Shown here: positions 46,401-60,182 of the stretch, piece after piece
Numbering within the stretch: the first letter of the stretch is position 1
Layout of the letters: every line of letters begins with the position of its first letter
Notes under the pieces: model-generated
What the model saw: only the letters and a program-made list of their open reading frames with translations
The model's database searches: none
Told to the model about the DNA's origin: nothing
Translations under genes and position numbers: made by a program
Source of the DNA: Climacteris rufus
Lineage: Eukaryota; Chordata; Aves; Passeriformes; Climacteridae
Assembly: GCA_013398175.1 (NCBI GenBank)
Contig: VZRZ01007764.1
Span: forward strand, 66,379 to 130,378
Length of the DNA stretch: 64,000 nucleotides
Direction: 5' to 3'

Positions 46401-47762
46401 AAACCTTCAGTGTATTTCCAGAATACAGATAGCCTAGCTGGGGAGCCAGCCTGACAAGATGTGCTCCAGGAGAGGAAGAATCAGCTTCTGCTTTAGGTAC
46501 TCATTTAGGGACTCCAAAATCTGGCATCCCAGGCAGATCTGGTGTTTCCTGCCTGTACAACCCAGGCAATCTGTCTCTCTCTGCATACAGAAACATCATT
46601 TGTTCCTTTATCCCACCTGGGTGTTTTTTCTGCTCAGACAGGCTTCAGATGATTAAGCTGGATGTGTCAGGAGGTTCTGAGAGCATGTACCATTTCCCAC
46701 AGAGCCGGTACAGGAAAGCTCGGCCAGTTGGATGCATGTACAACCCTCCATGGGGGCATTTCAGGCCCACACTCATGGAAGCAAAATACACCATGCAGTG
46801 CCTACTAAAGGGAGGAAATAAAGAACAATGTTTTCAGGTAACTTTCCACAAAAAACCAGCCAGCAAAACCCCACCTTGAAGGGTTCAGTTGCATTTCTGG
46901 GTAGATCTCATACCCTGGAGTGGTTTTTTCCAGCTCACAGGCGTGTGGGAGACCTGACAGATTTGCCGTCTCTGTTAAGTGCCTGACACAAGTCACCCCA
47001 AACAGAGTCTGAGGCTTGCATTGAAGTGTCAAATCTCCTTAAAGTGAAATCAAGATGAATGAGGGACAGGATCTCTCTCCTCCAGTTTTGGGAGATGAAG
47101 CAGCCTCCACACACACATTGCCTTCCAGAAGCAACGTGGAAAGGGGAATGCACCAGAAACACCACGGGGATTGCAGCTGCCTTCATAAACCATATTGCAC
47201 ATGCTCTATAAAAACATATTTTCCCTTCTGTAACACTGTACCTGCATGTAGCTTCAGAGGAGGCTGAAAACCTGAATGTGAAGACAAACTGAGCCAGACT
47301 GAAGCAGGCTGGCAAGTCAAGTCCCTGCCTGTGTCTGCCACTTGAGCTTGCTGCCTCCTGCCATCTACCCAGCATGTACGAGGGTGCTCCAGAGGAGCCC
47401 ACCATCAGCAGAGAGCTGGGAAGTGCCAGTGAGATCAAAAGAGCAAGTAGGCAGGCTGTCCAGTATGTCCTGGTTCAGACAGAAGGTCCAGATAGAGACA
47501 ACTAGTCACAGAAAAGGGTTGGTGAAGCACCACATCTTGGCTATAAAAAGTGGCACAACGGAGAGGACTCAAAAGGAAAGCATTGGGTGGTGATTCCTTT
47601 GTGTGGAGAGGCCCACAGTGCCCAGGAACCATCATCTCACCTTATGAAATATGTACAAATGACAGTGAGAAAGAGGTGGTGGAGGTAGCCTGGAAATGGG
47701 GATAAATAATCCTGGAGAGGAGAGAGCAGAGCAGGGTTTGTGTCACAGGGGATGGCAAGTCT
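43466..47762. other. Intergenic DNA
   Basis: About 4.3 kb without recognisable genes. A-rich tracts occur at about 43990-44000, 45686-45702 and 45715-45746. Confidence 0.5.
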
Positions 47763-48132
47763 GGTGACAGCTGAGAGCTGGGGGTGTTCAGCCTGGAGAA
47801 GAGAATTTAGAGCCCCTTCCACTATCTAAATGGGCTCCAAGAGAGCTGGACAGGGCCTCTGGACAAGGGCATGTAGTGAAAGGACAAGGAGGAATAGCTT
47901 GGAACTGATGGAGGGCAGGGTTAGATTAGGTATTGGGAAGAATTCTTCCCTGTAAGGGTGGTGAAACACTGGAACAGGTTTCCCAGAGAACCTGTGGCTG
48001 CCCCATCCCTGTTCAGAGCCAGGCTGGAGGAGCCTGGTCTAGTAGAAGGTGTCCCTAGACAGGGAAGGTGTGGGACTGGATGGTCTTTAAGGTCCCTTCC
48101 AACCCAAGCCATGCTGTGAGTCCATGATTCCA
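47763..48132 (+). mobile_element. CR1 LINE 3'-end fragment
   Basis: GTTCAGCCTGGAGAAGAGAA, GAAAGGACAAGGAGGAAT, GTTAGATTAGGTATTGGG, GGTGGTGAAACACTGGAAC, GACTGGATGGTCTTTAAGG and the end CCATGATTCC are standard CR1 blocks in forward order. Confidence 0.93.
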
Positions 48133-50171
48133 TAACCTGCCCCTTTCTTTTGCCTCAAGTGAGTGAAGTTGCAGAGCATTAGCTCCAGTCTCAGATGATG
48201 GGTAAGAAGAGTATGAAGATAATTTCTATACATACACTCTGCATAGGCTGCACATCACACTCGTTGTATTTATTGAAACATGCTTTTCATGAGATTTGCC
48301 ACCCTGCAGGGAAGCAAAGACTAAAGCTGAGATCATTAATCCTTAATACTAAGTAGATGCAGCTTGTTAGTTTGCATTTCACCATGTAATTATTGCTGCC
48401 ATGAAGCATTCTCAGAAATGTTGGGCTGCTATTCTTCTGCACATCCAAACCAAAAAGACTGCAGAAAAGGATGTCTGCAGAGGGCAGAGGCCAATGATGT
48501 GATGCTGGGAGCATTGCTCACTCATTTGTGGGGTGAAAGCTCAGCCATAGACGTTTTCTTCAGAAGCCTCCTTCATGTCTGTGTTGGTGAGAACACACTG
48601 TCAGCAGCTCTGAAATTAACTGCAGATTGGAGCAATTAATCTGAATTTAAATATAATGTGTTCGAGGACTTCATAAGCAATTAATGATCCTAAATCTAAT
48701 CTTCCCAAATGAAATCCCAGTGTGAATTCCTTTGGGATCCCCAGCCATGACTTCCCATTTCTGGGTCCACGACTGCAGCACCCTGATTTAACTCTGTTGA
48801 TCTTCTTGTGCAGACTTATTTGCTCATGGAGTCATCACACCCATCCCAGGAACTCTCCTGAAGCATACGACAACACGATACAGGGGCTACCCTCCCCCCT
48901 TTCATCTTCTTAATTGCTCTACTCAAAGCAGTCATTCAGCTCAGAGTTGAATTTGTGCAGATTTTTTATTAAAATCTGAGTCTTGAAAGAGGGTGACAGT
49001 TCCACCCTGGAGGATGGATCCCCCACTGAACAGACACAACGCAGGCAACTGGCACTGCCTGCCTGTGGAAGCGTGAAGACGGGTTCACACTTGCTGGGAA
49101 GTGACAGTCACTTGACTGGGAGGGTGAACAGCCCTTGTGCCATCAACTGGGAACCAACCAAAATTGTCTCCAGACACAAAGGTCTTGCTAAACTACCACA
49201 GGGCTCTGCAGGAGATCAGTGAACATGTTCAGAAGAATAAGTCTCTGCTCGTCCCCGGCCAGGAATGATGGAGAGAGCCGTCTGGCGCCGGTGGCCACAG
49301 CAGGACTGCAGGATGAATGAGGCAGCATTCACTTTGGATGGAGGCTGGGGAAGAGATAGGACATGACAGGAGGCTGTGATGATCCCCTGTGAAAATGTTA
49401 GGATCCCACTCCTGAAACAATGTTAGGGTCTGATTACTGAAAGATGCCCAAATTAAAGTACAAATGAGATCATATGCCAAAGTCAATAATACAGATTCTA
49501 TTTAGCTGTAAATGTCAGATGGGGGGTGGGGGGAGAGAAAGAGAGAGAGGGAGATCAAATAGGAAGATGGTCACCACCACAAAGGTTCCTGTGGTGTCCT
49601 GTTGGCCTCTCTTCTTCTGGTCTGCTCAGTGATGGGAGTCCCTGAGTGTTCTTCCAGAGGTAACTCTGAGGTAACTTGACTCCAAGTCAAGGTATCTATG
49701 TGCTGCTCCCACAGCTTGGTTTGGCATGTCTGTAAGCAGTTGCTTCCCTTCTCCCACTTTGCCATGGTGGGAAATTTTGTCCAGATAAGTTACCCAGATC
49801 TGCCTGACCAGACCTGGCATCTTCCCATGGTTGCCTCTGGGCTTTTCCCTCAGGCTGCACAGCAGAATCCTGCCCACTGCACTAATTCCAAGCCTTTCAC
49901 CTCCGTGTAGGCCTGACATTAGGCCTTCCTGTGTGCCATCTGTGCCTCTTGTGGTGACTTACCTTGTGGGAACTTCCTCCTTTGACAGAGTTTTGACACA
50001 AATTGATCCCATTCTGTAAGTCCTGGCAGGTGCAGACATGGATCCAAAGCCTGGCAGGACCCGTCAAACCTATCAGAGACATTGGCTTTGCTGCCCACCT
50101 GCTCCTCTCCTGCAGAACAGAAATCATCTCCTGACGCAGATATTCTGTGCCTTCCCTTATCCAGACAACCA
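48133..50171. other. Intergenic DNA, possibly an old ERV remnant at 49330-50130
   Basis: No gene recognised. From about 49380 the sequence (GAGATCATATGCCAAAGTC, a G/GA-rich run at 49519-49552, then CACCACCACAAAGGTTCC) is reminiscent of passerine LTR sequence, but I cannot confirm this. Confidence 0.3.
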
Positions 50172-50411
50172 GTTATCACAGAAAACCCAGAGCAGTTTTC
50201 ATTCTTCATATCCATTGGAAGTCGGTTTTCTAAATTGCTTACTTATTTGAAGTAGGTTATTTAGTATGCCCTTAATTTTTCCACTGGAGCAAGTTGTCAC
50301 AAAAAACCCAGAGCATCCATTCCGTTCATATCCATTGGAAGTCGTTTTTCTAAATTGCTTACTTATTTGAAGTAGGTTATTTAGTATGCCCTTAATTTTT
50401 CCACTGGAGCA
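50172..50411. repeat. Recent 120-bp tandem duplication
   Basis: Two copies (50172-50291 and 50292-50411). From CATATCCATTGG to CACTGGAGCAAGTTGTC the copies differ at a single visible base (GTCGG versus GTCGT); the first 30 bases are more diverged. The unit is a multiple of three, so a minus-strand frame stays open through both copies. Confidence 0.93.
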
Positions 50412-51035
50412 AGTTGTCTTTGCCCCCTGAAGGGAGGAGAAGGTGGCTGTTTGCTGACAAGCAACAATCACCACTGTCCAGAGCTTTGAAATCCCATGCT
50501 CCACAGTGCACTTTGCTGACACCAAGCAAAAGTCAACAGGTGTCCACCAAACAGCAGCAATATATTCAACTTTGGGCAGGAAAAAAGCCCTAAATATTTG
50601 TATTCAATGAATATTTAATTTACAAGAAAGACATAGCATTTGTTATGTTATACAGAAAGCTTACATATAACCTGAATGACAGGCTAGATTTCCATGGGCA
50701 AAGAACTTTTGTAAACTCTCCCCACACCCTCTTTATGCAGGCAAAGTGGTGCAGGAGGGGATGCTACCTGTGGTCCAGCTGCTCACAGGGCTCATTGCTA
50801 CAGCTCCTTGCCAAGGGACAGAGAGGCAGAGATCTGAGTCAGCTCAAACCTGAGGGGACCTGGATGGCCCAGGCCACTCACACACCCTCCTCCCTCTGCC
50901 TCAGTGAGCAGACAGACACAGGAACCATGGACATTGCCTGGTTGGTGCCATCCGTAGGGTAGGAATGTGGCGTTTTGGGTGCTGAGCATAAACCCAGCTT
51001 CGATTATTACTTAGGTGCATTCCAAACCTTATTTC

Positions 51036-51445
51036 CAGGATTTCCTTCAAAATCCTCTTTAAGCTTTATTGAGGGCAGAGATAAAACAATATGGATATGT
51101 CAAGTCCCATCTCTGATCATGCTGGCATCACTTTGGTTAAAAAGTGACCTTAGATTTGAATCCCCCTCCAAATTCATAGAACCATAGAATTGAAGAAGCA
51201 TTGAAGCACTGAGTCATAGAATCACAGAGCAATAGAAACATAAAACCATAGAATCACAGAATGGTTTGGGTTGGAAGGGATGTTAAAGACCATCCAGTTC
51301 AACTCTGCCTGCAACTGGCAGGGACATCTTCCACTAGATTGGGTTGATCAAATCCCCATTCAACCCCAGAGATGGGGTATCCACAGCTTCTCTGAAAACC
51401 TGTGCCAGTGCCTCACCACTGTCATTGTAAAAAAACCTCTTGCTT
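51036..51445 (-). mobile_element. CR1 fragment plus about 150 bp of adjoining sequence, copy 2
   Basis: Same arrangement as 43036-43465: GATTTCCTTCAAAATCCTC, TTTATTGAGGGCAGAGATA, TTGAAGAAGCATTGAAGC, then the reversed CR1 3' end (CATAGAATCACAGAATGG, CTGGCAGGGACATCTTCC). Homology stops where the CR1 part is 5'-truncated. Confidence 0.8.
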
Positions 51446-54400
51446 TTCTCCACTCTGAATCTCAGGGTTTTTATCCCAGGCTGTGCTGGCAGTGCCCTGG
51501 CACTGCACAGTTTCTCTGTTGGCTGAGATGGACAAGCACTGCCTTGCACCCATCCCTCCACCTGCTACAGAGGATGTCTGGGGCTGCCATCAGTGAGGAG
51601 CAAACCTCTTTCTGTGAGATCCCTCTGCCTGCCCTGCTGAAATGAAAACATCAGAGAAGGAAATCTGGTGCTGCATGAGTCAGGGGTGATCTGTCAGGCG
51701 TGCATGCCCACCCCTGCCAGCCCCTCTCACACCAGCCCCTCTCACAGAGGCTGCCTGCTGCAGGCTGCTGCGTGACGTCCCGGCGAGCCTGCGTGTCACC
51801 ATCGTGATATAATCTCCTTCCGCAGAAATTTAATTAGCACACTGAAAGAGCTGACCTTTCTCAAGATTTTATTTTTCCCACTACGCTAAAAATATCCCAC
51901 TGAATATGTCAATAGTATCCTTCATGTGCAAAGCACTCTAATAGCCTGTTGTAAGGGAAGAGGCATTGTAAAATGATGATTTTGTGGGGAATGAGAGAAA
52001 GAAGCTTTTAAATACCCTTTAAAATAGGCAGCATCATTTGGAATCAAAATTATTATGAATGCCCTAGGCAGAAGAAAAAGGACCATAGAAAACAGCACAC
52101 CATGTTCCTCATGGAGCATTTTATAGCAGTACTAGTAATCGATATTGCAAGGCATTTTACAAAAGAACTTTATTTCTTAATCCATCACTCAAAGATAAAG
52201 GGGCAGGGAAAATTAAGCTGCTTTCCCAAAGCCCACCCTGCAGGCTGTCCGTCTTGCAAGTTCTGTCCATCAGGACAGAAATCCGTTTCTTTATCACTTC
52301 ATGTTACATTTTCTTCTACTGCTAGAGCACCAGCTGATGCTGTGCAGCATGCTCAGCACCTATATATATATCTAAAATAAAACTTACAACGTTTTAGAAC
52401 ATGGATTACCTACATGCAATTTGCTGGTAATCACATTTACTCGTGACCAGTGATAATTTCCTGTTGGAAAGCATAGTCTTCAATGCTGTCAAGATAAGGG
52501 AAATATTCTGCACTTCCACATACAATAAAAAACTTCTATCCTCTTCAGTTGTCTCTTTCTGCTATTTTCTAGTAGAAAGTAGCAGCTGGGTGCTCCAGCT
52601 GGGCCAGGACCCTCTTCTGCCCCCACAGCAGGTAGTGGGAAGTTCATTCTGAGCTCACAAAGCTCAAATGTTCATCTCTTTGACACCAAGTAAACACCTC
52701 TCCTATAAAGTAAATACACCTTTCAAATTGCAAAAATGCTTTGTCTTATGTAATAATGGGAATATTATTTATATAATAGGCAGTGCTAGTCTTAAGAGAC
52801 AAAATTCTGCTCAGAAAATTTAGCAAATTTTATGGGTGAAATAAGCCTGAATTCTCTCCTCCACCCTGTTTTGGAAAACTCATACATATCAGGTTTCTTT
52901 CCAATAAGGGGTAGGAAAAGAAAGTGGATCCACACTTTCAGGGGGCAACTTTTGTTAGAGTGACAAAACAGTGAATGTCAAAAGTCCATGCCATGCCCAT
53001 GTAAGTTATAGGAGTGACTTACACCGGCTTCACCTTGTCATCATAAAACTGGCATTGAGCTCAACAGCCTTCTCATTTGCTGGCAGGTATTTATGATGCC
53101 TTTCCTTTTCCTCTTTGGCACTGCTTGGGGAATAAAACAGCAGTATCTTGACTTTATACCTTGCTTTCTTGCTTCATTCTGCAGAAGCCTGGAAACATGG
53201 CTGTGAGAAGCAGAAACAGGCAGTGCTCTTTATCCAGGGACAACAAAGGCAATTTCCACCTCTCGGACAGCAGCAGGCACAGGCATTGGGGCGGGCAGGG
53301 TTGTCTCCAGGATCCTTTTGGGGATTCTTTCCCTTGCCAGCTTCAGGCCGTGCAGGAGCAAAGACACCACTCCAAGCCTGCCTCCCCCTCGGGGTTTGAG
53401 CTTCTCTGAGCCAAAGAGGAGCTTTACAAATAGGCTGCAAAGTGTCTGCCTGCCTGGTCCTGCTGTCAGCATTCATCCATTGTGCTGGCACAGCCTCCCA
53501 GGTTTTACTGATCCGCCTTCCCTCTCGGCTGGTAAAACAGCTCAGGCAATTTTGCTTTTTTTTCTGTTGTTGTTGCTCAGGCTCCTCTGTCTCCTCGAGT
53601 GTTTGTGCTTTCAATGCACCGAAAAAGGACAATGTTCTTCTGATTTTTGTGGCCATTTCAAGATTACATAGCAGCCCACACCAAAGTCATGCAGCAGTTC
53701 AGGACGAGTCTTGGTGATATTGCAGCATGAAACTGAACAAGGATTTTAGCAGATTTTAGAAGATGAGGGACTGATTTGCACACAAAGGATTAATCCACTT
53801 AGAAGGATTTGCACTTCTCTTTATGCAGCACTTGAAGCGTTATGGTAGCATGAAGACACACTATTTGTGTTAATGACAGGGTCATGCATAAACTGTAGCA
53901 CCACTACTTTTGATATGTTTTGGAGGGGATCATGTGGAATAATCTGCTTCTGAAGGCATTCACATTTCTCTTGATTGACTGACACCTTCTCAGTCGCCAA
54001 GTGGGGCTGTAAAAAAAAAAAAAAAATGCCTGCTCCTTCCACATGAAGGGAGGAGCAACCCCATGCTCAACCCTCACCTCACGCTGAGCAGCACTTGGCA
54101 GATCCCCAGGAGATGGGTTAAACTCTCCAGCACTGACCATGGCTGATTCTTGGTGCAGGTACAGGAAAAATGACAGCAGGGCCAACAAAAATTGGAAACA
54201 ACAGGGTATTTTTATATGAAACAGTGGATGCTCATTTGGTGTGCAGCTCCACGCAGTGAAGACACCGTTAATTTAAAATTAAAATGGGAGCTGATCTAGA
54301 ATTTATCCTTCAGTGCTTTCCCTGAGGATTGATAGCATCCTGCAGGCTTGAAAGATCTGCAAAAGCAATTCATAGCAATAACTGTCACACAACAGCCATC

Positions 54401-57400
54401 ACTTTCAGGGTGGTGCTGCAACTTAAAATGTAGCCTAGCCAGAAATAGAAATATATGGTTACCCTAGCAAGGTACACCTGACCATTTATCTCCTGGGCTG
54501 TTGCTCAAACTTTTGCTTGAAGGCAGAATTTAATACCAGAGTATGCAAAGTAGAGAAAAACCTTCACATGCAGAGAGAGTAAGTGCCATGTAATGAGGAT
54601 AAGTCAAGGAGACCGACGCAATGGTGATTAGTCATTTTTCAGATATCCTTTGCATAGTCATCTTTCAATAAAATCTTTATTGGGTTATAGAGTGGAAATT
54701 TCACAAACTCAGGGGGAAAAAATAAAAGATAGCTAAAATCACCTTAAAGTCATCTTCAAGAATGTTTAAAGAATTCAGAAGACACAGCAGTGAGGGGGCA
54801 GAGCTTGCTGTCCCTGCTGTGGTGGCTGATGTCCTGCAGCAGCCCCTGACCAGCTGCCATTTGTGGGCTTGATTGGGCTTCTTTTTGGTTTTTTGGTTGG
54901 TTAGTTTACTTTATTTGTTCTTAAAAAGGGGTCTTACTGTGAATAGTAAGTTTCTCCAGCAGTTTTGTAGACAGCTTAGCTATCTCTGTGGATGAAGTGA
55001 ATGTGAGCTGCAACCTTCTCACCCAGGGCACAGGATGGGAAACGTCATGCAGCCTTCCCTTCAGGAAAATGTCTTTCCACCAATTTTTCCTGCAGGACCT
55101 TCACAGCACTGGCAGTGTAGCTGCTCTCATTTTACCAGCTAAACCCAAAAGGTGAAGCTGATGCTTGGTATTGTTTCAGAGCTTTCCTGAAATTAACCAG
55201 TTATGGTAAATCTGCTGTAGGCCACCAAATCAGTGAAAACAAATTCCAGAAATATGTGGGCATAAACAGAATTCAGTTAAATTGTGTCAGAAGGGCACAG
55301 GAATTGCTGTCCCTTTCACAAAGTGTTTAATGATAAATCAGTTATTTTAGTGTGTGATCACACTTTTTATTTCTTATTTCCATCCATGAAATCAGGGTTA
55401 AAACTCTTGAAAGATGAAATAAATTACTCCTACTCTTTTTGCCATGATTTTACTGCTAAAATCATTTTTGTTAGTTTAGAGTGGAGCAGTTGTGCTTTTC
55501 TCACACATACTCTGGTTGATGGTACAAGAAAGACTTTTTTCCATCCCACAGGATTTTTTTAAATCCTTGGATGATTTTATCAGCACCAAGAACCTTCTCC
55601 CACTGTGACGTGAGAGCTCCTTTGTCCCTCATCTCTTATTAAGAAACAGTGAGTCACTTTCTGACTCTTCCCTGGCACTTGTGCCTGCAGAATAATAAGA
55701 ATTAAATATTTATGAAGAGTTCTGCATAGTCACAAAGTTACTGTGAAGATCAGGCATATTGGAAAAAGTGTGGTGAATGCACTCTGACGCTGGGACTGTG
55801 TAATACCAGGTAGTCCTCTTGAGGCAGGGTTATTCATAAAAATCCAGATTGTTTAAACTCCTCGTGTCGAAGAAGATGGTCAGTAATTCATTCAGATGGT
55901 CACTGCATTCCCTGGCTTCCTAAAAACTTGGAAATCAAGGTGTATGTTTTCTCACATGATGTGCAATGAAGAATGGTTTTCTCATTAGTTAATGGTCAAT
56001 AAATTATATATCAGCAAGTTACATTTGATGTGACTCCCAAAAAACCTGTCTGTGAATGTTGATTTCCTAAGAAGGCTGATGATGCTTTCACAAGGATCCT
56101 GTCACAACAAATCCCCTTGGCCCAGAGCTGCACACATTCATGGCATGGTGACAGGTTGCCAAAATAGACTACTAATAACTGCTTGCAAACTTCAAAATTC
56201 AAAAGTGTCTTGATGGAGGTTTTCTCCCCTTCCCTTTTTCTTTTTTTTTTTTTTTTCATTCTGCTTTATAGACTTTATTTGCCAAAAAGTTACGAAAGCT
56301 TTTGGAGACTGTGTTTTCTTTTGCCATTTTACTTTATTATAATCTGCTGTTGGGTTCCAGGATCTTGGAAGAAAATGCTTTATCTGCTGATGGACCACAC
56401 CACCTCTCTCTGCCAGTATGGATACTAAATGCACCCTGTGCTTCATTTTAAGGATTCTTTGTGCACAATGGCTTTTTCTCCTTCCTGATAATCTTTTTAT
56501 TATTTTAACACAAACTACTGAGACTTGTACTTTGTATGAGGTGTGAGACAATTCAAGACCTTCTGAGAGCACAATTTAGAGGATTTTAGCAACTATTTTG
56601 AAGCTTTTTCCCTCTCTCCCACTCTCAAAATAAAATAAAAAAAAACCCTGAGGTCATTCTATTACTGTGCACTCTGAAAAAAAATGAAGAGTTAAAGACA
56701 AGTTATGCTTGAACAAGGAGCAATTTTGCTATATGCAGACTTCAAGTTAAGATGTTTTAGAGCAGTTCCCATTTTTCTCTGCAGGTTAATATAACCTTGG
56801 TACAAGATTTTATTAGAGTAAATCTAAATATCTTCATTTTGCTGTTGGACACAAATTCAGTTACACTCAACAAGCATAAGGTTGATTGATGAGCAGAAAA
56901 TCAAATGAGAAAATTGATCTCATTACAGACACCCAATAACTGACATAGGACTGACTCTCTTGCCCTAATCACTTTTATCAACATAATCAGGTGTCTTCCC
57001 AAAGCAGAATGCACTGAGTGCAAATTGCACATTAAATTTATTTAGGAGGTGCATATAGAGAATTAAATTTCCTTTAACTGCCTTCACACTATGAATCTTT
57101 ATCTGCACAGATACAGATACCCATACAAATGGAGTCATGAAAGGTCACCATCAATGTTTTGCTGTCATGATTGTTTTTTGGGAGCTTTGTGGGACCATAT
57201 AAAAGTCTCAGCTACATGGCCCACTAGGAAGGCTGGCTCCCCTCACTCCTAAGAGCAATAAGGGATTTGGTCCTACCCTGTCTAACCAGTAAACATTTTA
57301 ATCAGAAATCTACTCTATCTTATTAAAGACTGTGTTTAGCCTTGGTATAAAGGGATTTGTTTCTCATGTCCCATGATCTGAACATAAGGACAGCAGAGAT

Positions 57401-57462
57401 ATGGCTGTGGCTCCTCTCTGGAAATCAACTTTATTTGCTTTTGATGTGTCTTAAATCTTGTG
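51446..57462. other. Intergenic DNA
   Basis: About 6 kb without a recognised gene or family. Simple tracts: TA repeat near 52362-52370, poly(A) at 54011-54026, poly(T) at 56241-56256. Confidence 0.5.
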
Positions 57463-57920
57463 CATGTGCAAAGAAGGGCAACCCAGCTGTAGAAGGGCTT
57501 GGGGTGCAAGTCTGATGAGGAGTAGCAGAGGGACACAAACTCGTTTAGCCTGGAGAAAATGAGGCACAGTGGGGACATTGTCGCCCTCTAAAACTACCTG
57601 GAAGAAGGTTGTAGCAAGGTGGGTCAGCCTCTTCCCACAGGTAATGAGGCAATAGGAGGAGGAAATGATCTCAAGTCGTGCCAGAGGAGGTTTAGATTGG
57701 ATATTGAGGAAAAATTCTGCACCAAAAGAGTTGTCATGCTCTGGCACAGGCTGCCCAGGGAAGGGGGGCAATCTCCATCCCAAAGAGGATTTTAAAGGTG
57801 TGTAGATGTGGCACTTGAGGACATGGCTTAGTGGGGAGCTTGGCAGAGCTGGGGGACTGGCTGGGCTGGATGATTTTAAAGCCCTTTTCCAACCTAAACG
57901 ATTCTGTGACTCTGTGATTT
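57463..57920 (+). mobile_element. CR1 LINE 3'-end fragment
   Basis: AAGAAGGGCAACCCAGCTG, GGTTTAGATTGGATATTGAGG, CTCTGGCACAGGCTGCCC, GTGTAGATGTGGCACTTGAGG, GGCTGGATGATTTTAAAG and the end CGATTCTGTGACTCTGTG. One of the longest CR1 copies in the window. Confidence 0.93.
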
Positions 57921-60182
57921 ATAGCTGACACAAGGGCAAATGCTGGAGTTCAGTACATGGCCTTCATTAACCAGATTATTCACTGTGGGTTTGTGGCCCC
58001 TGAAGTGAGAGGAATTGCTGTTCCTCGAGCATGGGCGTCAGCAGAAGAGCCTTGTGCTGCAGCTGGTTGTATGTGCCTGTTTAGGAAGTGTGTGGAGTGA
58101 AGATGGAAAGAGTGGGAAAAGGAAAAATTGGCTGCTAGTCCTAAGGAAAAAAATACAATGAAAAGCTCTGGAATCCTGTACTGACACATGTGTTCATTGC
58201 CATCAATATTAATAGAAGGAAAGGAACATACACTGTTATCTTCATTAATATTAATAGAGGGCTTGGTGGATAAGCTAGCTTCCCTACAAATATTAAACAG
58301 AGCAGGTTTTCTAACTCCCACGAGGAGCCCAGGTAAAATGCAGGCAGGAGGACACCAACACAGCTCTCAAACACACATCAAGTATAGGAACATTTCAGCT
58401 TGCTAAGCATATCTATTGCTTTCCCAATATTACATCAATAAAATTCCCATTTGCCTGATGTAGAACATTCATTTCCTCATGGGTTGTTGCCAATTATGGT
58501 AAAGAACTGATCAATAAAGTAAAATTATGGGATTCATTAATGTAAAAAAGTCACGCTTAATTTACAGACCACGCTTAATTCCAGCATGCTGGAAATGAGA
58601 CAGATATAAACCAGCCTAACTGCCACGCACTGCAGATGTTAGGAAAACCAAGTGGAATTTCTGCATTTGGCTACGGTATAGGAAGTATTGTCCTGATATT
58701 TTTAAAGCAATCAGGAGATACGGACATGGACAGAGATTTATGGCTCTGATTATCTTCTTGCTTGCTGACGTAAATTAGTCTTCTGGGAAACAAAAGTTAT
58801 TTCTCAACGTGCTCTTAATGGTCTGAGTCAGAACTGCGGATGATCTCTCTCCTACAGGGGTTTCATAGCAAAAAGAGAGGTGAGAGCTTCTGTCGCAAAG
58901 GACAATAGAAGTGGGAACAGAAATATTTCATGAGTGTGAGCTCATCCTCCAGTGTGTCACAGCCACTACTGCCTAGCAAACACGGCCCCAGCCATGGAAA
59001 TAAAGTGTTTGCTTTTCCACTTGGACCAGGGTGATGATTATTCCAGCCATTGACATTATCTCTGCAAACAAGGAATCACGCCTCAGCCTGGCAGTCAGAG
59101 TTTTCAAGGTAATTAAAGCTGCTTGTGCCTGAGATCAGCCCTGTGTTCCTGACCCCATGTCAAGGGGATGGAATGACTGATACACTCCCACATGCCTTGT
59201 TCTAATGAATAGGCTGATCCTCCCCGCCCTGCAGCTGGCTCCAGCCCAGGGTACCAATTTTGCAGCCACCTCAATGTCAGGAAAGAAGGGAGCTGTGAAG
59301 CTGGGGCATTCCCATGCTCTGGACAAGACCAAGATGTTTCGCTGCTGTTTCTGTTTCTCCATGCTGTAATTAGTCCATGTGTAAGTATGGTAAGTAGAGC
59401 TGCAGTGTAACCACACAAAGAGTTCTGTATGGCCACCTGTAAATGAGCTGAACTCTGAGGAAAGCCCCTATAGAATGCATTCAGATATGCTTTTCTTTTT
59501 GCCAGTGGGACTTCTGTTCTCATGACAAACTCCCTGGCTAGTTAGAACAGTATATAACCTTGGCACAAAATGGTGTAGCAAAGGTGATAGTCAGATGCTG
59601 AAGCAGGATGATACCTGGGAACACAGGTAATTGCTAGCTGACCCCAGAGGTTTCTGTTATTTGTCTGCTCATCAGCAATTTTTAAAATAAGAACTGGTGT
59701 CAGGGTACTTTTACCAACTTCTGTTCCATTGAAATGTCATTGAGGGGCTAGACAAGAGACAAATTAACATCAGGTTTTAACGTTTTGTCTTAAAACCAGC
59801 CAACCTGACAGCCCATGCTCCCTCTCATTGGTTCAAAGGAGGTGGCTTGGACCCTCCAAGAGACCCCCAAAGGTAAATCAGCATCCAGCACCTTCTCTTG
59901 CCTTCACAAGTGGCTCCCACAAGTCCTGGTGAAGCTGTGATACCCACACACCAAGAGTCCTCTTCTCTGCTGCCATGGGCATCACTTTTACAGGGAAAAG
60001 TGATGGAAAGGCCAGTATGCAATGTCATGAATGTTCACACTAATGGAAGTGCTCCTGACATTGGTGGCTGGACTTCAACAAAAAATGACCTGCACTTACC
60101 AATATTGGGCTCTCAGTGCCTTCAGAGGAGCCCTTTGCTATTCAGACCTCTCCCCTGCACGGTCTCTTCTCAGAAGTAACAA
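57921..60182. other. Intergenic DNA
   Basis: No gene seen. 58545-58620 contains a repeated ACGCTTAATT motif and a perfect 16-bp palindrome. Confidence 0.5.
58579..58594. repeat. Perfect 16-bp palindrome
   Basis: TTCCAGCATGCTGGAA equals its own reverse complement. It follows two ACGCTTAATT direct repeats at 58552-58561 and 58571-58580. Confidence 0.8.

Noticed and set aside
50199..50525. Minus-strand frame with a duplicated 40-residue segment
   Set aside because: The peptide repeat follows from the 120-bp DNA duplication; no family resemblance or other coding sign.
53174..53656. Minus-strand frame of 160 codons
   Set aside because: Crosses GC-richer unique DNA but shows no domain, no conserved pattern and no splice structure.
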